Shown here: piece by piece, positions 11,191-25,347 of the stretch | Position numbering within the stretch: position 1 is the stretch's first letter | How the letters are laid out: every line of letters starts with the position of its first letter | Assembly: GCF_900496995.4 (NCBI RefSeq) | Contig: NC_044009.1 | Location: 46,089,505 to 46,153,504, forward strand | Direction of reading: 5' to 3' | Source: Aquila chrysaetos chrysaetos | Lineage: Eukaryota; Chordata; Aves; Accipitriformes; Accipitridae | DNA length: 64,000 nucleotides | The notes under the pieces: model-generated | Seen by the model: only the letters and a program-made list of their open reading frames with translations | The model's database searches: none | What the model was told of the DNA's origin: nothing | Made by a program: the position numbers and the translations under genes

Positions 11191-13775
11191 AAATCTTTGT
11201 ATACAACAAGGTATTGTCTGCGTCACGGCTGCTGCGTCGGAGCAGTCTAAACAGAGAGTATCATGAATGAGCAAATAGGCAGTTGCCAGCGTGTGACACA
11301 TCATCTTGGTGACTCAACGACTGACTAGGATTGTGGCATTTTCTTCAGTGTGGAAAAGCTACAAAAACATACTGCCATTTTTGGAATGGACTTGTCACAG
11401 TTTACTGGTCCCATTTAGAGAGTAATCCTTGGAATTTGCCCATGCTTCTGTTGTAGTCTGTCTACTAGAAATACTGTGTGAAGCAAAAAGTATTCAGCAT
11501 CATTGGAGCAATATTATCGTTAGAGCCTCAGTTTGCTACGGCTTCCAGTAGTTAAAGTGTTGCTGAATGACATAGAAAGGTTAAACTAAGCTAACTATAA
11601 TTATTGTATGATAGAAATGTAAAATGTCTTCATAACTAGCTAGGTTTTTAAAGAGAATTTTTTTCTGAAGAACAAGTAAGAGGAGACAAAAAACTGCTAA
11701 GAAAAGCATTGATCAATCTCGTGGGTTCTTTGGTTTTCTGTTTTGGGGGGTGGTGTTTGTTTCTTTTTTTCTTTTAGCAGGCACACCAATTACAAATTTA
11801 GACTAAAACAATTCAAGAGTTTGGTATTCAAATCAAACTTCATTTTTCTTAGAGCAGCAAGTTAAATCTTCTAAACCACCTTCTTTTTATAGAGGTAAGT
11901 TTTGTTATTTTCAGCAGAAGGTGGCATGCTTGACAGCACCATTTGGAGTCAGGAAATGATACGCTAAGATCAGTGAGAAACAAATCTGCAGTATATTTTG
12001 AAAGCACTCGTAGTGTGCAGGTTTACACTTTGGACGTGCTCTGACCGTACGGGGAAAAAACCTCAAATCAACATGAAGGGTTTTTTCATAAAGATTAACA
12101 AACATTACCAGTTAATAATGAAAAGCATAGATACTTTAAATTTTCCTTTCTTGGATATATCCGGTTGGTTCAGATTTTTCTTGTAACTGGCATTCATTAT
12201 CTGTGTGTGAATATCGATGTGTCTCTTGACCTACCAAAGACCAAGCAAGGGAAATGCTATTTAATCTTGGATAAATTCTCAAGACAAGAGAGCAGAACAG
12301 TATACATTTAAAGTTTCAATTTGAAAGCACTGAATTAGTTTTTTCAAGTTTTTTTGTTTACTGCCTCAGCACTCCTGACGGTGTTATCCTGTAAAACTCC
12401 GTAACATTGCTGTGGACTACACAGAACTTAATCCTGAGAGATTGTTCAGTATCCAAAAAGGATATGGGGGAAGTGTTGAACAGCAGGGTCACCAGGAACT
12501 GCATTGTGATGATGTGCTGCATTTTAGAGTAATTTTCCAGAAACAGAACAGCTGGGCCCTATCATGGGAGGCAAACTTTTTGTATGAAAAGAAAACAAAC
12601 ACAAACTAGTATGAAAATCCTCACTGTTACCATAGCTCAGCGTTTGCTTCAGTCAGCACAAATGGAGTTCGCAATAGTTTTAATACTCTGGAAAAGCTGG
12701 GGGAGGAGGTTTGGAAATGAGTCTCAGCAGGCGCACCAATTCATTTTGTATTTATATAAAATATTTCCTGCATACCTGTGCATATTCATGCAACTGGAAA
12801 ATCCTGCATATTAAAATATATACACTTACACCTGGTGCTGAAAGTAAAGGCAACAGCAGAATTTGCCTTTACCCATTCAGCCTGAGGTTCTTCAGGCAGG
12901 AATTTAGTTCGGAATGAGATATTGCAGAATTACATCGGAAACAAAGATTTGTATGGGTGCACTTAAAGAATGCAAACCACGTAGTTTTTGCTGTAGTGCA
13001 ATTCTTTGCTGTAAATACGTATTTGCTTGTTTCCCGCCCCCAGTGTATGGTCCACATGGCATACTGCGTTTTATTTTGCCTCTAAACCTTTAAAGACGGG
13101 AGGGTTTAGGTATTTGTTGTTATAAGATTTTCTGGTCTAGTGTTTTGTTCAATGCTAAGTTTGCCTTTACCACAGCAGGGAGAGTCTGTATAAGCTCTGG
13201 GTTTTTTTCATGCTGTAGCACTGTTTCTTTCTAGTCTACTGAACTGAATTACTGCATACTGGCAAAAATGAAACAGCAGATACCAATGCTGCTTGCATTT
13301 TAGCCAGGGACAGAACATCTAAATTGGCTTCAGAATCAGTTGGGTCTGATCCTATTTCCACTGAAATCTATAAAGAAGGCTCATTAATCTTAAAGAAAAA
13401 AGAACCAAGACCTATAATTCGAAAGGCCTCTATTATTAATTTTAAGCTCTCTTTTCAGAAGAAATATTACTTTTATGAACTGCAGCTTCAGTCTAAATTT
13501 CTGTAAAAGGAAACTATCATATGAGAACTGTAAGTGCATAAACTTTGTAAACATTACTCGCTAAACCCGATACAGCACTCCCCCATCACTCAGCAGTGTT
13601 TGTTCGTGCGTTGATAAATAAGTGAATCCTTCCGCAGATAAGCACTCAGGCAAATCCATGTGGGACTATTTAAAATTTTGAATGATTTACTAAAACGTAT
13701 AATATATATCCACATGTCAGGATAGAGGGCAGCCTTCTGTCCAAGTTCCATGACTATTTTCCTTCCTAATTAAAG

Positions 13776-13781
13776 AATAAA
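13776..13781 (+). promoter_or_regulatory. MGAT5: Candidate poly(A) signal AATAAA
   Basis: A canonical AATAAA about 3.2 kb after the MGAT5 stop, followed by GTGTAGTCTAATTATTGC. It is a possible proximal cleavage site. Confidence 0.3.
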
Positions 13782-14171
13782 GGTGTAGTCTAATTATTGC
13801 ACTTAAACAAGGTTATTAGAGATGGGACTGTGCTACTGTTTTGCAGTCTGACAGTAAAGCTTGCAGCTTCCTTTACTCAGAAATCAGGTTTTTGCATGAC
13901 TTGCATTTGAATATATTGATCAGCAATTGATGGGAAAAAATGTCAAAAAAGTTGAATATAAAAACACTTTACAAGCTTTTAAACATATCTCTCATATCAA
14001 GACATTCTTTGTTTTAAAATTTTGTATTTTTGTATGTGACCTAGTTTTTTTCAAAAATCTTGTTCCTACGAGATTAGAAAACTTGAGAAGCATTTACATA
14101 TTTATTAAAATTAACATAAAGGCTTGCCTTTGAAAGGTAAAGTTGGTAAATACACACTGTTTAAAAATGCC

Positions 14172-14177
14172 AATAAA
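14172..14177 (+). promoter_or_regulatory. MGAT5: Candidate poly(A) signal AATAAA
   Basis: A canonical AATAAA about 3.6 kb after the MGAT5 stop, followed by T-rich sequence. It is one of several possible ends for the MGAT5 transcript. Confidence 0.3.
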
Positions 14178-17100
14178 AACCTCATTTATTTCATATATGC
14201 AAGTTGATTTGCACATGTATAAATAGAGTTGCTTTTTGCATTTTTTGCTTAGTTTCTATGTTTCTTTTTGTAATTTATAGTTGCAGCTGCGTGTTTGCTT
14301 GTTTATATCAGATTATGTTTCTCCTACAAATATTTAATGTTTATGTGCCTTTTTTTACTTTCTTTGGGGTTTGGATGAGCATTTGGAATATGGACACTGT
14401 CTGAACAAGTATAGTGGAACACTAATTACAGGTAAAAATAGTGCTTGATGACTACACAGCTTAGCAGTATGAATTTTGAATGTTTTTAAGTAGCGGAGAA
14501 ATCGGTTCTAAAACTATAAGGTAAGGGTTAATAAGATAAAACTATAACTTTCATAATTCTTGCAAAACGTTGCTCCTGCAAGCAGAATACCCTTTACTGA
14601 ATATCTGTAATTTGACATGAGAGCTCCTGCTGGGATGGGATGTCTTTGTTTAATGACCAGAGAGCAAACTAAAGCCGTTAGGAGACAATGCTAACAGAAA
14701 ACCTCTAGGAACAGCCATATCTGATTTGATCAGCAGGAGAATTGAAGATCCACATTAAAGTTTGTGAGGTGTTGGTTTTTCAGATAAAGACGTCTGTACA
14801 TGGAAGTGCAGGGGGTGATTCCTGGTGCTACCCGGAGAATACAGTCCTTTTATGGTACCTGAATTTATGACTCTCAGTGGGGAGGGAACTCTGGATATTC
14901 AGCTTATTGCAGATGTTTTTCTTTTTAATGCTACTACTTTTCTGCAAGAAGAATATTTTGCAGAATAGCTGCCGATCAGGTGTCAGTTGGAGACCGCGGA
15001 ACGGGGCTGCAGACAGAGCCAGGACTCTGCATCTTCCCCGCTCGGCTCTGCTCCCAACTACTTGTACTGGCTTTTGCAACTTGCTTATTGACAAGCGTTC
15101 AGACTTGCTGACAGTTTCTGTTGATACCAGCTGCAAATCAGGTTGTTAGCTGATGTCTTCTCTCCTCCCTTAATCGTGTTGTACCAGTATCCTTTAAAAT
15201 CCTAGTCGACGTCCTTGGTTTATCCTTGATATGAAAGACATGCCCTCCCCTCTCAAAAATGAGTGGCCCATCTAAATTACAAAGATGATTTACGAGCTTG
15301 CAGCACTTTTCACATAAACAAAATCCAAATTGCTTTCTCAGGTATGTATTTTGCTTGTAGTGCATTTCAGGACCAGATTTTGCTAGTAAAATAAATTACA
15401 TGGGATGAATCAGGCTGAATACAATCTCATTCAAGTCTAATTAACTTCATGACTCCCACTGGCTTCAGTGATAGCTGAACTCCTCCATTAATTTTTCTTC
15501 AAATTAAAAAAAGCAGCTCTCCCTTTTTAATACATACAAAGCACTGTATCTTACAAGATAAAGACCAAACACTTGCAGGTTATATTGTACACATATCAGC
15601 AGCCAGTTTTCCTTGCTGTTTACAGCAGATATCATCTCTGACTAAGTTGATGTTACCTATTATTAAAGCATCAGTTGAAAACTTGGTTAAATAGCTGTTC
15701 AGTCTGCAGTCTGGAGTTGGAGGGGTGGGGTGTTTGGGTTTTTTGTTGTTTGGTTTTTTTAAAGAGACTAGTAGTTACCAGTTTCCAATTTCACAGTCTT
15801 TTTTTCCAGGGGTGCTAACATTTTGGCATGGCTCGCTCTTCATGATGTTTGCCCTACAGCTGCTATGCCTTCAAGTTTGGACTTGGGATCTCCTTCCATT
15901 TGTAGTTCTCCTTTGGTCCCATCGTTTTAGGGACCGCTGTAAAGTCGAGGCGAATAATGCACTGACAGATGTATGCTTTCATTCAGGCTGAAAAGGCCAG
16001 GGACAGATACGGTTTCACTGAGATAGGCTTTAATAATATTGCTGTAAATGTAACATCAAAAGATACTGTTTTATGGGCAGTGACTTAAATCTTGTCTTCA
16101 TATTTTTAAGCAGCTCTATAGGTTTGTTGTTTTTTTTAAATTAGTTTGTAATTTCCAAATATTATATTTAAATGGAATGTGTAAAGAGCAAACTCCGTGT
16201 ATCAAGTGTAAGATGTTTACTGTAGGAATGTGTTGAAAATACCAGAGGCTGAACCCCAGAATGCCTCAGATGTGAGGCATCGTTCATGTTCTTTCTTCCA
16301 GGGAGAAACAACAAAGTGCAACTGTTGCCAAAGTGTCTTGCTTTTATAGGTGTAATCCTTGACATATTCATATAATTATGAACATACAATACTATGTTTT
16401 AATTCAGCAGACCTCTCTCAACAGCACTAAGCCACCTCTTTATTAAATGGGTAAATAAAATCAGGTCCTCAAAGTTTTGATGAAATAACTCCACCTTCCA
16501 CACACAGAAACGGCTTTAAAAAAATTCAGTTGTAATTAAGCGAATACCCTTCTCTCTGCTAGGAAGGTCAGCGCAGGTGCCATTTAACTAAGGTGGGCTA
16601 TGCATGGGAACAGAATTTGTCACCTTGCGTAAGGGCTCGTAGGACTGAAGCATTGTGGACCCTGCTGTCCTCACGTTTCACAGCTATTGTAACACGTGGC
16701 TGCCGCTTTGTACAGGAAAATGTATCTCTATTGCACTGCACTGTCGTACTTGCAAATACTAGCCCTAGGTCAGTGCTGCTGCACTCGCGGCCAGCCACGC
16801 AGTAGAGGCTCGGTCCTGCAGGAGCCAGCAAAATCCTTGGCTTTAAGGAGAGCATGTAAATAATGCTATGGCATTTACTGGAGCCATCCGGACACTTGGC
16901 AAAGTGCATGCAACGGGTCCTGGCTCGGACTCCAGCAGCTGCAAAGTAGTTCGAAGTATCAGATAGGTACACAATAAATCAAGTTAAATTGCTGTCTGAA
17001 GGCAATTAATTTTAATAGGGTTATACCCAGAAGTAATTTGTTACATTCATTACCGGGTCTGTTGCAGTACAGTGAAAGCATTTTTAAGAAGTCATGGGTT

Positions 17101-17814
17101 TATTTGGTTTTTGCAAAGGAATACAGCAGAGCAGGAGGAAACGGCAGTTTTTACCAAAGGAAAAAAAGAGTACATTTTATGAGAAAAGTTACCCTGAAGC
17201 TTCCAGGAGAGCTAAAATAAAAATACAAGGGGATAGTTACAAAGCTAATTTGAGCTTGGAGAAGTTGATCCCCCTGAGCTCGCTAGGCTGACTGCTGCGG
17301 GGGGGCCCTCCAGAGGGCAATTTGGGGCAGCAATTGCGTTTCTGGTCTGAGTCATTCCCTGGGGGAGACTCTCTCTCCATGGGCGAAGGGAGTCAAAGTC
17401 TGAATAATCCCTGTAGCACTGTAAATTGGACAAAAAACCCTACTGAAATCTGTAAAAATAAGAGTGCTGCATTTGCAGATAATAATTTGGAGTCAATGAG
17501 AGTTTTTATATGTACATGAGAACTTCAGGGTCAGGCTGATACTATGTGTGTTTGGTTTGAAGTCTCTCTTAAAAGGTTGATCCTTGGTCTTATTTAAATG
17601 GTTGTGTTCCACTATATTACGTTCAAGCAGTTTGATTCAGAAAGAACAGAACACAGTGGTTCAGATACTGTCAAGTTACTGGGGTTCAATAGGATGGGAT
17701 TTTTTTAATTTTTTTTTCTTTTTTTTAGAAAAGTAAATGTCTGTACTTTAATGGCATAGAAAAATGCTTTGTTTTCACTGTTGTAGAAAAAAACTAGGGA
17801 GAACTTTATTTTTC

Positions 17815-17820
17815 AATAAA
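17815..17820 (+). promoter_or_regulatory. MGAT5: Candidate poly(A) signal AATAAA
   Basis: A canonical AATAAA directly followed by CCTTTTTCTTGTGTGATTTG, a good U/GU-rich downstream element. It is the best-looking distal end for a long MGAT5 3' UTR of about 7.2 kb. That is inference from sequence only. Confidence 0.4.
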
Positions 17821-17840
17821 CCTTTTTCTTGTGTGATTTG

Positions 17841-20800
17841 GATTTATGATTGCTTTGTGCTTAAATGGGAAGTCTGTGAGCTGCCATTTATCCAAAATCG
17901 CGTTTCTGTGGCTTATCCTTGCAATTCTGTAGCTGGGCATTTCTGCTGCTGGCCCGCCCGCCTCTTCAGAGGTGAGCATGAACAGTCCCATCTACCCACA
18001 TCTCGGCCATAAGAACAGGCAAGTAATTATCTTTTTACTTTTTCTTTTAAATCCGTGTTGGACAATGGATAAAATCAAGGTTCATTTCAGGAGGGCAGTT
18101 TTGCCACAGCAGTAGTGAGGAATTCCTGGTTTCCTAGAAATTTCCAGCACACAAGGAAGACTCTGGAATTGCACAGTGGCACACGGATAGACAAGACTTA
18201 CTGGCACAATACACTACGGAGTTAAAAAATGAAAGCTATGTTGTGGTAAAATAACAGCTTTAGAGAGCGTTGTCTTTCAAGATCCACGTTTAAATGCGAA
18301 GAGCTGGGATGGCTTACGGAATACTCGCCTATGGAACAAGAGATCAAGCGTGAAACTTTGGACTACGCGCCTGCGTTGCTTCAGTCAGCGTCGCTCCCAG
18401 GCCGGGCTGAGGTTTCAGCAGCCGACAGCAGCTGGTGCTGCAGGAGCCGCCACCCGCGAGGTGCCCCGGAGAGTCCCTCTGCCAAAATCATCTGAGAGGT
18501 GGTAACCTGTGTCTTACGGGGAGTGGAGTGTGCATTCAGTCCGCTTGATGGGTGCCACATTAAATCACCTCGGAGGTTGTAAGCACATACATCAAAAAAG
18601 ACGTACAATATATATGTGCACAGATTGAGACTTCTTAGAGGGAACTGTCGCTTTATTTCGGTTGCACCCATTCTGCTGAATGGCTCTTTCTGCCCACCTC
18701 ACTTTTTGTTAGCCCAGCCGAGACTGAGGGAAGGGTCCTCTCCTGTCAGCTTCTCCTAGGAATTCTCAGAGGTTTTGGTGGAGGTGTCCGAGAGTAATAG
18801 AACAATTAATGCGGGAGCAGTATGCCGTAGTAAAATGAATAGTAAAAAAACCCCAACCAACCAACCAAAAAACCAAAATGAAGACCAGCTCTTTTTTATC
18901 TGTTGTGAAAATGTCCATTTGTAACATAGCTGCTATGTACTTTTTAAAACTACACTGGTGAGAAGCAGCTGCTTACTTTCTTACACCACCACCTTTTTCC
19001 ATCTTTTTTGTATGCTTTTTTTTTTAACATGTGGCCACACATAACTGAGTAATGTAAAATCAGAATAGTCCAGAAGTCAGTAACTATCAGCTTGGGATCC
19101 TTTTTTTTTCCCTGTCCCAATTAATGGCAGACAACACTGGTAAGCAATAGCATAAATAAAAACGTCACACTGAAGTGGGAAGGTGAAATGCCTGCAGGTT
19201 TGGGCGAGGGTTTGTGACCTGGGTTTGGATTGCATAATCTAGTCACTGCCGGAATTGGGGAGTTTAGGGCATCGTGGCTACACAGGACGGTTTTCTGCTG
19301 CGCGTTGCTGGCGGTACTTCTGCAAGAGCCTTTTAGTACTGTTTCAGTGAGGTGAAGTACATGAATATTTTTCACCAGTCACCCCTTTTTATGGGTATTG
19401 CCTTGGCGAACTTCAGCTCAGGTTAAAATTGGTGAAAAATTTGTTGGTTCTGTGTTGCTATTCAACATACCACAATTCTGAAATGTTTCCTAACATCAAA
19501 ATTAATTAGTGGAGGACACTGCTCATTCAGTCCTTTGTTCCGGTTATTTTGGGAAACATTTTTCTTCCTGTTTCATTCCCCTAATTGTTGTTCAGCTTTG
19601 ACATTACGAGGAGACATCTGTAAGATGGTGAGCAGCTAGAGTCAGCTGTGGGCTGTGTTGCAGTCACATAACGGAAAAAAAATGTATGAAAATTGGAACT
19701 TGGAGTAAAAAACACACACGCCATGCAGCTGTATTGGAAAGATCATTGAGGGAGCTTGAATACTAAATCCTTCAACTCTTACGCACTTAGACTGGGTTCA
19801 GTCAAACTCCATCTGGTAGAGAGTCCACAGATGGAAACATTTTGCTGGGACTTTGTGCCGCTCTCAAAAGCCTCACCTTGCGCTGACACTTCAGCTTGCA
19901 AGAGACGGAGGATCCCAGTTTACTGCTTTACAATGCCCTGTATTTATGTTTATGCTTGTTGGGACTTGCACATTTTAGTATTTTACTGATTATGGAGATT
20001 GCATTTAACTAAAATCCCAGTAGTAAATCTTTGTTGCCAAAGAAATCAAATACTGTTTGCACCGAACAGACTCCAGATGTTAGGTCTCACTGTATGTCCT
20101 GCTTTGTCTTGTGGACCCGCGGCTTGGAGGTCTTTCCTCCCACGAGACTTACTGCAGGACGTCGGAGGAGCGCTGGCTGGCTGAAGGCATCTGCCTCGTG
20201 CACGTTTTTGAGCACGTTTGTGAGAAGGGAAACTTCAAAGCGAAAAGCGCTGAACAAAAATGCTGAAGCAGGAATACCACCTTTAAAGAAAACGTACCAA
20301 GGTATGATGAGCCTCTGGTGTTTCAGCAAGTAACAACTGTTGCTTGCTTGCAACGTAAGTAATTGGTCCAGTGGCTCTTTGAAGTAAAGGCTGCTAAATT
20401 GCTTTTTAGAGAGGGAGAGACCCCTCTCAGCTTTTATTTCCTCCCCGCCTCCATAGGCGGGAGGGAGGAATCAATGGGATTTGCCCAAGACCATGCTGCT
20501 GGCTTGGATTCTGCTTGATGGGTCTGCCCCAGGAAAAGGAGGTTGGCATTTCTTGTCATTTTGCTATTTTAGAACAGGTGTCACCTCCACTCCTTGCTCA
20601 GTGTAAGGTAAAGGGCGACAATCCTGTAAAGCCTGTGTCACGAAGAAGTGCATTCAGAAGAATACCGGGGTTGGCGGCAACAGCGTTAGCCAACAAAATA
20701 GGATGTTTCCTAATTACTTGCCAAACTAACGTAGAGAAGAGTAGCCCTTCTGTGCAGGCTTTGGATAAACGGACTTTCGGCCTCCCTGCATCCGAGTGCT

Positions 20801-23800
20801 TTTGTTGGTGCCCATGTCCGTCCCTGCTGGACACCTGCAGGCTGGGCTTCTCCTGACCTGCTCTCGCATGCTCCCGGGGTGGGCTGGAGGCCGCCAGAGG
20901 AGCAGCTGTGCTGACTGCAGGGAGTAGCACCAATCAGGTAAAATTCAAGAACCGTTCAGTGCTGCCTCAAATACCGATCTTGTGGCTGAAAGGAAAACGT
21001 CAGCTCCCAAACGTAGGAGGAACAGGAGAGGGAAATATCCCTGGGTTGTCTGCTACTTGATTTAATTATGCTCTCCAGTTGCGTAACCTGGACCCGCATG
21101 CCAGGCCGCAGGAATGTGTTTTTGTGTGCTACTCCTTAGTTACTGGTACTCAATAAACACAGCCACAGGCTCAGTGATGTGCTTTGTCACAGCACCACTT
21201 GGTGGCAGCGCACCTAACACTGACTAGCAGCAGATTTAGGAGTAGAGGTGAGAAATTACAGGTGCTGCGAGCACAGCATGCCACTTTCCTATGGCCAAAC
21301 TCTGGATGAAGCACCTACACACGTCCGTGCCCCCCCCCCCAGGGATAATCTCTGGGTCAAGTAGCTTCAGCTTTTCCTAATCTCTGTCGCTGCAGAGGCA
21401 GCTTGCTGTGATGGCCCCCTAATACTCCATCCTCAGAGGCTTCAAAAGAGAACGGATAGTGAACACATTACTTGAGCATAAATTTGACTGATTGTTTAGG
21501 AAAAATGCATTGCCATGTTGGGAACAAACATTCCGGCTTTGTGTATTATTAAGGCTTACTACTTGTCTCATGACCTTGCATCTTCATGAGCTGACCCACA
21601 GAAAAGGATGCCAGAAATGTCTACACTTTTTTCCCACGCAGCTGGGTTTGCAGCAATGCAAATGGTATTACTAACTGTGAGGAACTCTGTGGTACATTCC
21701 CAGATGCAGGTGTACCTAGAGCTGAATTTGCCCATGTCTGAGGAGCTTCTTGTCTGGGGTCTTTGCTTCAGGTCCATTTCTGGAACATCATTTTCAGCAA
21801 GGAGCTTCTTTTGAGGCTCCATTTTTCCACCATGGTTGGATGAGACTTATTTATGGCTTACCTACTATTGTGAGAAGAGAAATGGGACTAAATCAGCAAG
21901 GAATGGTAGTCTGGTGATTTCTTGATGACAATCTGGCTTTTAGCTGTAAGTAAGTAAGTAAGTGGAACATTTATTATTTTCCATTATTAAAATACACCTC
22001 ATGCCTACCTGGTGCATGTGAGGCATGGCTTGGGATTCAAGACTGCAGCTGGTGTAATCCTTACTGTGAGAGTTTTTGATAGCTTCTTTCTCTGCTGAAC
22101 AATACGGCTAAATTCAAAGCATCTGCTCAGATGCGTAGTCACTTTCAGGGATTAATTTGCAATTCTGAGTTTGGCCAGACTTTAGTGTTAGTTTGCAGTT
22201 TCTGTACTGGCCAGTGCTGTTCCTTGTGTGAACACTGAAGCTCATTCCTTGTGTCCTGTGCACAACAAAGAGGCTTTGGCACTGCTGACAAGCTTCTGTG
22301 GCCTGTGATCACCAAGCAAAGTATTATGTTGGCCAGTGCCAAGTTTCAGGTGATTAGTCCGAGTGCTTTTGAGCTATTTCAGCTTTTGAAAAGCTCACCT
22401 TCACTTAGCTTAGCTGGAAGCACACTTGTTATCTAGCTCATAGTTAGAAAAATCAGCTGGCACAGACATTTAATAAAGAAAACTAACATAGAAACTGTTA
22501 CCTTTGGGGGTGGCTAGCTAGAGCAGAGTGTCTTGGTAAATTGGATGAGCACTTATTTTTCTTTTCTATTGTCATGTGCCATACAAAGTCTCCCTGATGC
22601 TAGCTGGCTTTATCAGCATCCATTTGCTTTCATTTCTGAGTATCGTTATTTCCTGGTCTTTTTCCTTTGAAGTATTGCAAGTATTTTCTTGTATTTACCT
22701 GCTAATATCAGAAATGCTTTGAAGCACCTGTGGTAACTGAAAAGTTTCTGCAATTGGTTTAAATTAATCTGATAAGAAAAAGTACGATTAACTTGTTTAA
22801 CCACATCTCCTTTTCAAAGGCTACACAGCTGGAGTCTGTACTTACAAACATCCTCTGAGAGCATGCTGGAGTTCCAGCAAGAAGTGTGAAACTACATTTA
22901 CTCAGTGTTTAGCTTTGCTTCATGCATGAACACATCTGTGTAGTCCTGTGCTCCTATTTACACTCAGCATTTTAACAGAATTATTTAATGTTTGAGCTGG
23001 GTGTTGGTTTTAATGTCCTACATACTTTCAATGGTCTAGGACTTCTGTGTTGCAAAGGTTGTACCAGGAGTTAAGTGTCTTGCCGCAACCAGTTACACCT
23101 CCTCACTTCCCTTCAGAAGCAGGTGGCACTGGCCTCTGCGACAAACGGGCTGCTGGAGCGCATGGCCCTGCGGAGCAGCACTTTTGGTAGTTCCCAAGTG
23201 TCATTCTCACAACTAGAAATGGGACTGGAGAAGTAATAAGGCCCCTGCAGGGGCAGAAGAGAGTAGACAGTACTAATAAAACTAACAAACCATGAAATGT
23301 CTAATATAGCTATGTTTATGATTCTGAGGCTGAAGATGCTTGACAAAAGCTAGTTAATCAGTGGGGAAATACCTGTTCCACAGCTCACTTCATGGAACCA
23401 TGAGACAGAGAAGCAGCTTAACTGGAAAAAGCCAGGAATAAGCAAAAGCGTACCAAATTAGGAACTTGTGTAGGAAGAAGGGGTCTTGGGGAGGTATTTG
23501 ATATTTAAAAATCCACCTGAGATGAGCACAGTGATGACTCCTATACTTTACAGTCTTTCTGGAGTCCTTGCTGAATGCATTTATGAAGTAGCTCCTTTGT
23601 CTTGTCAAAGCGTTGTACTTAACTTTCATTGTACTGCTGAATGACCTGATGATCTCTAACATCATCCTGTGACAGTAAGGCACAAGCAGCATCAGCACTA
23701 ATAGCAACAATATTATAAAGTTTCCATACAAAGATTTATACAAACTTAATTGATCCAAAATATGTATAACCAAACTATAGCAGCAGAACAAAATTCATTT

Positions 23801-24364
23801 TGCCGTAAAGAATTTTCTGTTTGAAGTGGAACTGAGTGTCATCTTTCCGATATTGTGCACCTCATATAGGCACTGTCAGGTCAGTGAAACCTTTGGGTGG
23901 TCTCTTCCTACACATATCTCTTGGAGTTGGCTTTTACTAAAGATCCTTAAGGATCTGGCTGAGAACTTGCTAAGTGACATATGATGGGAAATATGGTTTT
24001 AGCATCACAAAGTACCAGTAAAAAAATCAGCGTCCCTGCTGTACATCAATCACTGAACAGCCTAATTGTACATCTACTCTAGCTTATGTAGTCTATTGTC
24101 ATGTAGCTAGAAATGGGCATTTCTAGCTCCTTGGCTACTTACCGTAGTCCTATTTCAAACATAACAGTGGACTGTCTATTTTTTATCCACCTGTGATAAA
24201 CAGAAGCAACAATACTGGTTCTGTGTTGTGAAAACCAACCTGGAATATATAAAATAAAGAGAAAATAGATACAGCCAGAGAATCCAGTTTAATAGGCTGC
24301 TATACAGGAAGACTTTGTTCTATGATACATTCTGGAAATAGTTTTCAAATGTTACTTACAGATA
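17841..24364. other. Intergenic gap between convergent MGAT5 and TMEM163
   Basis: No coding exon, RNA gene or clear transposon was recognised. It contains small simple repeats (CCAA repeats near 18854, TAAG repeats near 21949-21964, a run of 11 C at 21330-21340). The open frames up to 133 codons (for example 23390-23791 on the - strand) have no motif I recognise and no splice or family support. Confidence 0.6.
21330..21340. repeat. Poly(C) run of 11
   Basis: Eleven consecutive C in the intergenic gap. It is a likely length-variable tract and a site of possible sequencing error. Confidence 0.9.
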
Positions 24365-25347
24365 CTGTATAAAATAGATACCAGTTTTATTGATTATACA
24401 TCAAGTTTCTTTTATAATTTAACCTGCTATTAAGTAATATATAAGATGCGTGATGGAAGGTGAGCAACACTTTACAGGACAATCTAAATCTAATAAATAG
24501 ATCTGTATCTCACCACCAGATTGAGCCACTGCTGTGCCATCGTCAGACTACAGAGCAACCACAAAGTCACACATGCTGGTATATCTGCGTATAGTATAAT
24601 AGAAGATGAGGATCCCATTCCTCAAGCAGCTCCTCTTCCTTGCACGACTTTTTGGCTTTGGTCTGTACAGTAATACTGTGTGTGCTTGTTTGGTCCATGC
24701 AAAGCTATGAACAGTGTCTCGTTAAGAAAAAACGGAATTTATGTTGAAGAGGTATAGTTTCAGTTAATTTAGGATTAAAATGAAGTATCTCTCTGAGCAC
24801 AGAAAGGTTTGTACCTGCTCTTTCTGTGCATCTATTTGAATGGTGGGGGAGGAAGTAGCTACTTAAGTATTTTAAGCAACACAGCTCTTGGTGTCCAGAC
24901 TCTACACAGGATACTCTGTTAGCCGAAGAGGTTAGTAAGGATTGTACTTCTGTTACAGCATGTGTTTGGGAAAGTACAGGCCGGGGGGGAAAAAAACATG
25001 ATCTGAAACTGGCACTTCTTTACCCACAGGCTTATCACACCATTAAGAACACTTTCACTCTGGCATATACAACATGGCAGCTGGGTTAAAACTGCAAACC
25101 GCATGTTTTCTATTGTCACAGGAATCAATAGCATACTTGAAAAAAAAAAAAATGCTGCTGTTTCGCTGAATTGCAAGCAGTGTGCACATATGCCAGTTTT
25201 ACAGAGAGATTTCCCATTAAAACAAACTTCAACAAAAACAAGACCACGGGAAACAAACTGCATATTTAGTAAAATACCATTGGCACCACTTGCCAAAATG
25301 TACGATGCTGTAGTTTTACAGTCCTGACAGAGAAGAGGGTGTGATCT
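24365..25347 (-). other. TMEM163: TMEM163 3' UTR (inferred)
   Basis: Reading on the - strand from the TMEM163 stop, the first canonical AATAAA comes after about 960 bases, at 24391-24386. I therefore infer a 3' UTR of just under 1 kb. It contains a 13-base A run on the + strand near 25140. Overlapping open frames on both strands (24919-25327) are treated as chance. Confidence 0.5.
24386..24391 (-). promoter_or_regulatory. TMEM163: Candidate poly(A) signal for TMEM163
   Basis: TTTATT on the + strand, AATAAA on the - strand, is the first canonical signal after the TMEM163 stop codon. An ATTAAA variant follows near 24288. The downstream GU-rich element is only moderate (CTGTAAGT). Confidence 0.45.

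Larger units (their letters stand above)
10566..17840 (+). other. MGAT5: MGAT5 3' UTR and downstream region
   Basis: After the TAG there is no further coding match. The sequence is AT- and T-rich, as in many long vertebrate 3' UTRs. It carries several AATAAA signals, so the 3' UTR may end near 13.8, 14.2 or 17.8 kb; the sequence alone cannot choose. It contains a run of 25 T (11166-11190). The 124-codon - strand frame at 16598-16972 and the other short frames have no recognisable domain and look accidental. The right boundary is an inference. Confidence 0.5.

Noticed and set aside
16598..16972. A 124-codon - strand open frame in the MGAT5 3' region
   Set aside because: It is antisense to the likely 3' UTR, overlaps a + strand frame, and shows no domain or conserved motif.
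23390..23791. A 133-codon - strand open frame with hydrophobic stretches
   Set aside because: It lies past the inferred TMEM163 poly(A) signal, contains no known motif and has no splice support. The hydrophobicity follows from T- and A-rich composition.
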